64,000 nt of DNA, taken from Bacillus sp. HMF5848 (GTDB lineage Bacteria > Bacillota > Bacilli > Bacillales > HMF5848). The stretch's first letter is position 1, and each line of letters starts with the position of its first letter. The notes under the pieces were generated by a model. That model worked only from the letters and a program-made list of their open reading frames with translations. It ran no database searches and had not been told where the DNA came from. The position numbers and the translations under genes are program-made. Below, one piece after another: positions 60,745-64,000 of this stretch. The stretch lies in NCBI RefSeq assembly GCF_003944835.1, contig NZ_RWIV01000001.1, forward strand, positions 2,333,501-2,397,500, read 5' to 3'.

Positions 60745-60819
60745 TTATTTGTTGCTGTATAGCTTTTCAGCTATTTTAAACATTGAAAGTACAATGACTC
60801 CCTCTAAGATTACTGACAT
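60745..60819 (-). CDS. 24-residue hydrophobic peptide
   Basis: Tiny frame MSVILEGVIVLSMFKIAEKL then YSNK, with GAGAGGAG ten bases before its ATG. It has one hydrophobic stretch and a basic tail. Similar in form to small membrane or holin/toxin-like peptides of Bacillus elements, but too short to classify. Confidence 0.4.
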   Translation of the reverse strand: MSVILEGVIVLSMFKIAEKLYSNK

Positions 60820-60881
60820 AGTGTAAAAGCTCCTCTCTGAAAGTAGTAACTCCTACCTCTCTTAATGCCTCCTGATGCTTA

Positions 60882-61493
60882 TTACTTTAATCTAGCCTCT
60901 AGCTGTCTTACTGCCTCTTTATTGAAAAACCTTTTAAGCTCTGTGTGTAGCTCTCTTTGTCCTAGATGAATTCCTGCATAGTTCTTGTTACTGTCTGCCT
61001 GAGTAATGATGCCAAAGTCAATTAATACTGATCTTGCAAATTTAAAAGCAGTATTAATCTTATTAGCCAGTTGGAACAATGTCTCTGAGTCCTCTTGTAA
61101 GCTCCTGACAGAAACTGTAGCCTGATACTCCATCTCTAAGCCTCTATACAAGAATACTGCTTTTTTATGGACTGCAAATAGCTCCTGAGCCACATCCTCT
61201 AGCTCTGCTGTCCTTTGTTTAGCTTTTGCCTCATTGACTCCTTTGGTAAGCTCAATTTCCTCCTGTAGCTCCTGAGCTTTTTTCTGTAGCTTTTTAGCCT
61301 CAGTAACATCTGTAGCCTCTGCTTTTTCCTGCTCAATTTCCTCTAGCTTTTCCTGTAGCTCTACAATAACCTCAGTATCTTTCTCTTTAGCATCCTCTAG
61401 GTTATCTACTGTCTCATTTAACATAGTCTGTAATGCCTGTAGCTCCTCAGCCTTTTTAGTTACCTCTGCTGTCATCTGTTGTTTGTTTTCCAT
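60882..61493 (-). CDS. coiled-coil protein
   Basis: 203 residues with AAAGGAG. Residues 5-105 are almost pure heptad coiled coil (Glu/Lys/Leu/Gln), for example ELQEKLEEIEQEKAEAT. The C-terminal 90 residues are a distinct domain (FKFARSVLIDFGIITQADSN, ELHTELKRFFNKEAVRQLEA). Could be a partition or scaffold protein; not recognised. Confidence 0.6.
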   Translation of the reverse strand: MENKQQMTAEVTKKAEELQALQTMLNETVDNLEDAKEKDTEVIVELQEKLEEIEQEKAEATDVTEAKKLQKKAQELQEEIELTKGVNEAKAKQRTAELEDVAQELFAVHKKAVFLYRGLEMEYQATVSVRSLQEDSETLFQLANKINTAFKFARSVLIDFGIITQADSNKNYAGIHLGQRELHTELKRFFNKEAVRQLEARLK

Positions 61494-61531
61494 ATTTAAT
61501 CATTCTCCTTTTAATAATTTAATAGTTTTAG

Positions 61532-62521
61532 TTACTGGTTATCTCTCATCATTTTCTGTATTTCTTCCTCTACAGAAAGTAGTATCTCTAGCTCCTCCTG
61601 ATGCTCTGTAGCCCTTTGTTTTACATCTGACTTATCAATCTCAGGAGGCTTTGTAGTTTGTTTAGCTGATCTGACCTCTGAAAGCATCTTCTCAGCCTCA
61701 TCCTTACCAAATACCTCTACATACATCTGCTTTATCTTTTCATCAGATATAGGCTTTTTATTAGCATCTTGCTTAATGCTGTTACCTTTTGCATACAGCT
61801 TTACAGCTCTCTTATTTAAGGGAGTAGCCTTGCCTTTCTGTATTCTGTCTAACCTTACTGCCTGTTGTAGCAGCTCCAAATCAGGATGCTGAGTCTGATT
61901 GTAAAGGCTCATAAACAACAAACCATAATACATAAGCTCCAATCTAAAGGACTCATCAGAAATATCTGCATCTACAAAGTTCTGAGTATTTTCTTTACTT
62001 TCTCTGTCCTCTCTGTAGAGTTTATCTGACTCCTCTAGCATGATGCCTAACTGTCTGCTGTCTAGATATTGACTGATAGAGGATAGCTCCTCTTTAATAA
62101 ACCAATGTAAACTCCTTTTCTTTACTGCTGTAAGGTTTAACAAGTCTTGTCCAGAGAGTCCTGCAAAATCAATCAGCAATTGCTTATCTTTGGTGGATGC
62201 TGAGGGCTTAATAGCTGACTGAATTAAGTTCTGCAAAAAAGCATCTAACTGCTCATTGGTTAATGTCCTGGCTAAATTGTTTACATCAGCCTCAGGCTCT
62301 TTAGTTGCCTCCTGTTGTGCTTTCTCCTCATCAAATGCTGTCTGGTTGTCTGAGATGTATTTCCTGAGAGTTCTATCTGATACTCCAATTTCTTTACTAA
62401 ACTGACTCTGAGTAGCCTCAAAATGCACTTTACAATAAGCAAAGCATAAAACAATATCCTCAGGAGTAGAGGGATTAGCCTCAGCTAAAAACTCCTGCAT
62501 CTGTTTAAGATTGTCTGCCAT
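61532..62521 (-). CDS. HTH protein, phage-type N-terminal domain
   Basis: 329 residues with an AAAGGAG site. Residues 20-60 form an HTH (QSQFSKEIGVSDRTLRKYI) like those at the N-terminus of some Bacillus phage terminase small subunits. The rest is acidic and helical, with no motif I know. Context is replication or regulation rather than packaging, since no other phage structural gene is present. Confidence 0.55.
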   Translation of the reverse strand: MADNLKQMQEFLAEANPSTPEDIVLCFAYCKVHFEATQSQFSKEIGVSDRTLRKYISDNQTAFDEEKAQQEATKEPEADVNNLARTLTNEQLDAFLQNLIQSAIKPSASTKDKQLLIDFAGLSGQDLLNLTAVKKRSLHWFIKEELSSISQYLDSRQLGIMLEESDKLYREDRESKENTQNFVDADISDESFRLELMYYGLLFMSLYNQTQHPDLELLQQAVRLDRIQKGKATPLNKRAVKLYAKGNSIKQDANKKPISDEKIKQMYVEVFGKDEAEKMLSEVRSAKQTTKPPEIDKSDVKQRATEHQEELEILLSVEEEIQKMMRDNQ

Positions 62522-62625
62522 GTTGTAGCTCCTTTCTAACTTTAGTTGATATTTTATCTAGTCTGTCTCTGTCTCCTGCTCCTGATGGAGTCTCAATGCT
62601 CTTTTTTAATAAAACAATTGGAATA

Positions 62626-62660
62626 CAAAAAAGGAGCAGACCTATTAAATGCCTGTTCCT
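62626..62660 (-). terminator. terminator of the tandem winged-helix gene
   Basis: On the minus strand AGGAACAG pairs with CTGCTCCT (one mismatch), followed by TTTTTTG. Confidence 0.65.
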
Positions 62661-62743
62661 TTCTGCATATACTATTTCATCTGAGTGAACATATCTTAAA
62701 GTAGGTATAGCAAATTCCCTATAAGAAATTTTAGATGTACAGA

Positions 62744-63601
62744 TTATTTACCCCTAATTAAGAAATCTGCTTGTAATGACTTGTCAGGCTCCCCATCTTT
62801 TCTATAGAAAACAAATGGGTTTACCTTAAGATGTGTCTTTCTACCTTTTAATACCTTAGCAAAGACTGTCATACCATCCCATTTAAGATTATTAATTTTA
62901 GACTGTACATTTTTCTTATCAAGTCCTGTAATCTTACAGATGTCTGCTACAGATAATGCATCTATATTACCTCCATCAGTTTCAAAAGGATTAGAGCAAA
63001 GTAGATTATTTTCATAGTTAATGTAAGGAAGGATTAAATACAAAAATCCCATGTCAGCAGGTTTCTTTTTATTCCTTTTATTAATGTTAGCCTGATACAG
63101 CTTTCTGATCTGCTCAGAGAATGTCTTAGCTACTTTCTTGTTTTCTGTCCTGCCCTTAAAGTGATATTTATTGTTAATAGCAAAAGCATCAACCTCTTTA
63201 CCATCTACTTTGATTGTTTTGAGTGACATCATGCCTTTATCTAAGAAGTTGTCTATATGTTTCTTAATATGACTCCTGTTAGTGATGCCTAAGACCTCTC
63301 CAATGTCTCCTCTTTTCATAGGTACAGGATTATGAGTTGATTTAATTAATACATTGTCCTCATATCTTACATAAGTCTGCAATACAAGGAAGTAACCTAG
63401 CTCTACAGTTGTCAGCATTTCAATAACCTCCTTAGCATTTTCCATATCTGAAAAAGTAAAAGCCTTAGCTTTCTTTCTGCTATTCTCTCTCCTCTGTCTC
63501 TCCTGATATGCTTTCTGTTGTTCTGGTGTCCTAGTAAAAGCAAATTCATGTTTTTCTCCTGTTGCCAGATTTACATACTCATTAGCTTTATATTGTGTCA
63601 C
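62744..63601 (-). CDS. tandem winged-helix protein, replication-initiator-like
   Basis: 285 residues. GGAGGG is correctly spaced for a GTG at 63601; the first ATG (63616) has its own site too far away. Two similar winged-helix units are visible, near 55-150 (FLVLQTYVRYEDNVLI, RGDIGEVLGI) and 170-270 (LYLILPYINYENNLL, VADICKITGLDKKN), ending VNPFVFYRKDG. Tandem winged helices plus upstream iterons are typical of Rep proteins of theta plasmids. Family not proven. Confidence 0.6.
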   Translation of the reverse strand: MTQYKANEYVNLATGEKHEFAFTRTPEQQKAYQERQRRENSRKKAKAFTFSDMENAKEVIEMLTTVELGYFLVLQTYVRYEDNVLIKSTHNPVPMKRGDIGEVLGITNRSHIKKHIDNFLDKGMMSLKTIKVDGKEVDAFAINNKYHFKGRTENKKVAKTFSEQIRKLYQANINKRNKKKPADMGFLYLILPYINYENNLLCSNPFETDGGNIDALSVADICKITGLDKKNVQSKINNLKWDGMTVFAKVLKGRKTHLKVNPFVFYRKDGEPDKSLQADFLIRGK

Positions 63602-64000
63602 TTGATAACCCTCCATATATTTATTAGTGAGCCTGTATCAGCTCCTTTCTTCTGTTCATCTACTAGTGCAGCTAACTCATCCAGTTAACAAGTATGGAAG
63701 GGAAAAAAGTTAAAACAGATTTTAAAAAAGCCCTCTAGAGTATCATTAATAGAAAAAAAGCCAATTGTGACAGGGAGGTAATAGGCCTCTGATTTAATTG
63801 GGGGTATTTTGTGAACATAAGTAGGCTGGATTGGGGGTATTTTGTGAACATAAAAAAATAAGCCTTGAGCCTTACAGCCACAAGGGATTAGAGAGGATTG
63901 GTACACAAAGTTTTATCTTATATCTTGAGATATAGGAGCAAAGCTCCACAACAACAATAAATTATTACTAACAATCTTTTATAGCTACAATATGGACTTT
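63602..64000. other. putative origin/control region
   Basis: No supported gene. Holds the iteron pair and two small inverted repeats: TATATCT/AGATATA (63919-63934) and GGAGC/GCTCC (63935-63947). A 73-codon minus-strand frame across the iterons is judged spurious. The stretch is AT-rich in places, as origins often are. Confidence 0.45.
63797..63853 (+). repeat. two 24-bp direct repeats (iteron-like)
   Basis: ATTGGGGGTATTTTG-TGAACATAA occurs exactly at 63797-63820 and 63830-63853, start to start 33 bases, about three helical turns. It lies about 200-250 bases upstream of the tandem winged-helix gene and could be its binding site or part of an origin. Confidence 0.75.

Larger units (their letters stand above)
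59045..64000. mobile_element. CpG-free integrated element in cotJC (left part, continues past the window)
   Basis: 4,956 bases without one CG dinucleotide, coding or not, while cotJ DNA just upstream has eleven in 725 bases. Contents: a 52-residue gene, an HTH protein with an AT-hook-like basic patch, a small HTH protein, a tiny hydrophobic peptide, a coiled-coil protein, a second HTH protein, a tandem winged-helix protein and iteron-like repeats. All called genes are on the minus strand. No recombinase, terminase or conjugation gene is visible. Host-like GC content, so depletion is not due to low GC. Confidence 0.85.

Noticed and set aside
61532-62521. Terminase small subunit, implying a prophage
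   Set aside because: Only the HTH is reminiscent; no large terminase, portal or structural gene is present in the visible part.
63797-63853. CRISPR array
   Set aside because: Only two repeats, a 9-base spacer and no cas genes; iterons fit better.
63685-63906. 73-residue minus-strand protein with repeated YVHKIPPI
   Set aside because: The peptide repeat is just the translated iteron pair; no ribosome site and it overlaps the control region.
59045-64000. CpG absence explained by low GC content
   Set aside because: GC looks similar to or slightly higher than host DNA, and C and G are each common; only the CG step is missing.

Overview
The window is a low-GC, endospore-forming Bacillaceae chromosome joined, at its right end, to a foreign element. 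The host assignment rests on gene order. From right to left, almost all on the minus strand, it follows the Bacillus subtilis segment from ypbG through gudB, sleB/ypeB, cmk, fni, der, spoIVA, hbs, mtrAB, the menaquinone genes, the aro/trp supraoperon, qcrABC and dapB to cca. Spore genes (spoIVA, sleB/ypeB, cotJ, YIEGIA), bacillithiol genes (bshA, bshB1) and a TRAP-type trp leader agree with this. No rRNA, tRNA or CRISPR array was found.

Layout. 1-4.4 kb: cca, bshA, bshB1, mgsA, dapB and ypjD, a tightly packed operon. 4.6-8.4 kb: ypjC (plus strand), a YugP-type protease, ypjB and ypjA. 8.6-14.3 kb: menaquinol:cytochrome c reductase (qcrABC), ypiF, ypiB, ypiA and a degenerate amidohydrolase-like protein. 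14.6-28.1 kb: the aromatic supraoperon aroC-aroB-aroH-trpEDCFBA-hisC-tyrA-aroA, with cheR upstream; a (G/U)AG-repeat leader before trpE pairs logically with mtrB (TRAP) at 31.6 kb. 28.2-33.0 kb: ndk, heptaprenyl diphosphate synthase (hepS/hepT), menG, mtrB, folE (mtrA) and hbs. 33.5-41.3 kb: spoIVA, yphF, yphE, gpsA, der, a YIEGIA/cap pair, yphA and a 49-residue YpzI-like gene; two diverged copies of one intergenic repeat bracket the yphA/YIEGIA block. 41.9-58.2 kb: a GNAT, fni, ypfD, plsC, cmk, ypfB, ypfA, ypeB, sleB, prsW, ansA, ypdA, glutamate dehydrogenase, mecB, a CarH-like B12-binding MerR regulator, ypbG, a small membrane protein and an AcuB-like CBS/ACT protein.

58.3-64.0 kb is the notable part. 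cotJA and cotJB are intact behind a good sigma-E promoter, but cotJC loses family resemblance after about residue 77 and ends after a short foreign tail. Everything from just before that point to the end of the window (59,045-64,000, 4,956 bases) contains not one CG dinucleotide, whereas the 725 bases just upstream contain eleven. The CpG-free DNA carries a 52-residue gene behind a sporulation-like promoter, several HTH or coiled-coil genes, a tiny hydrophobic peptide, and a tandem winged-helix (replication-initiator-like) gene downstream of two 24-bp iteron-like repeats. My reading is that a plasmid- or phage-like element has inserted into cotJC, perhaps of the class excised during sporulation to rebuild the gene. 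The rest of cotJC and the recombinase would lie beyond the right edge. The complete CpG avoidance is the most unusual signal in the window.
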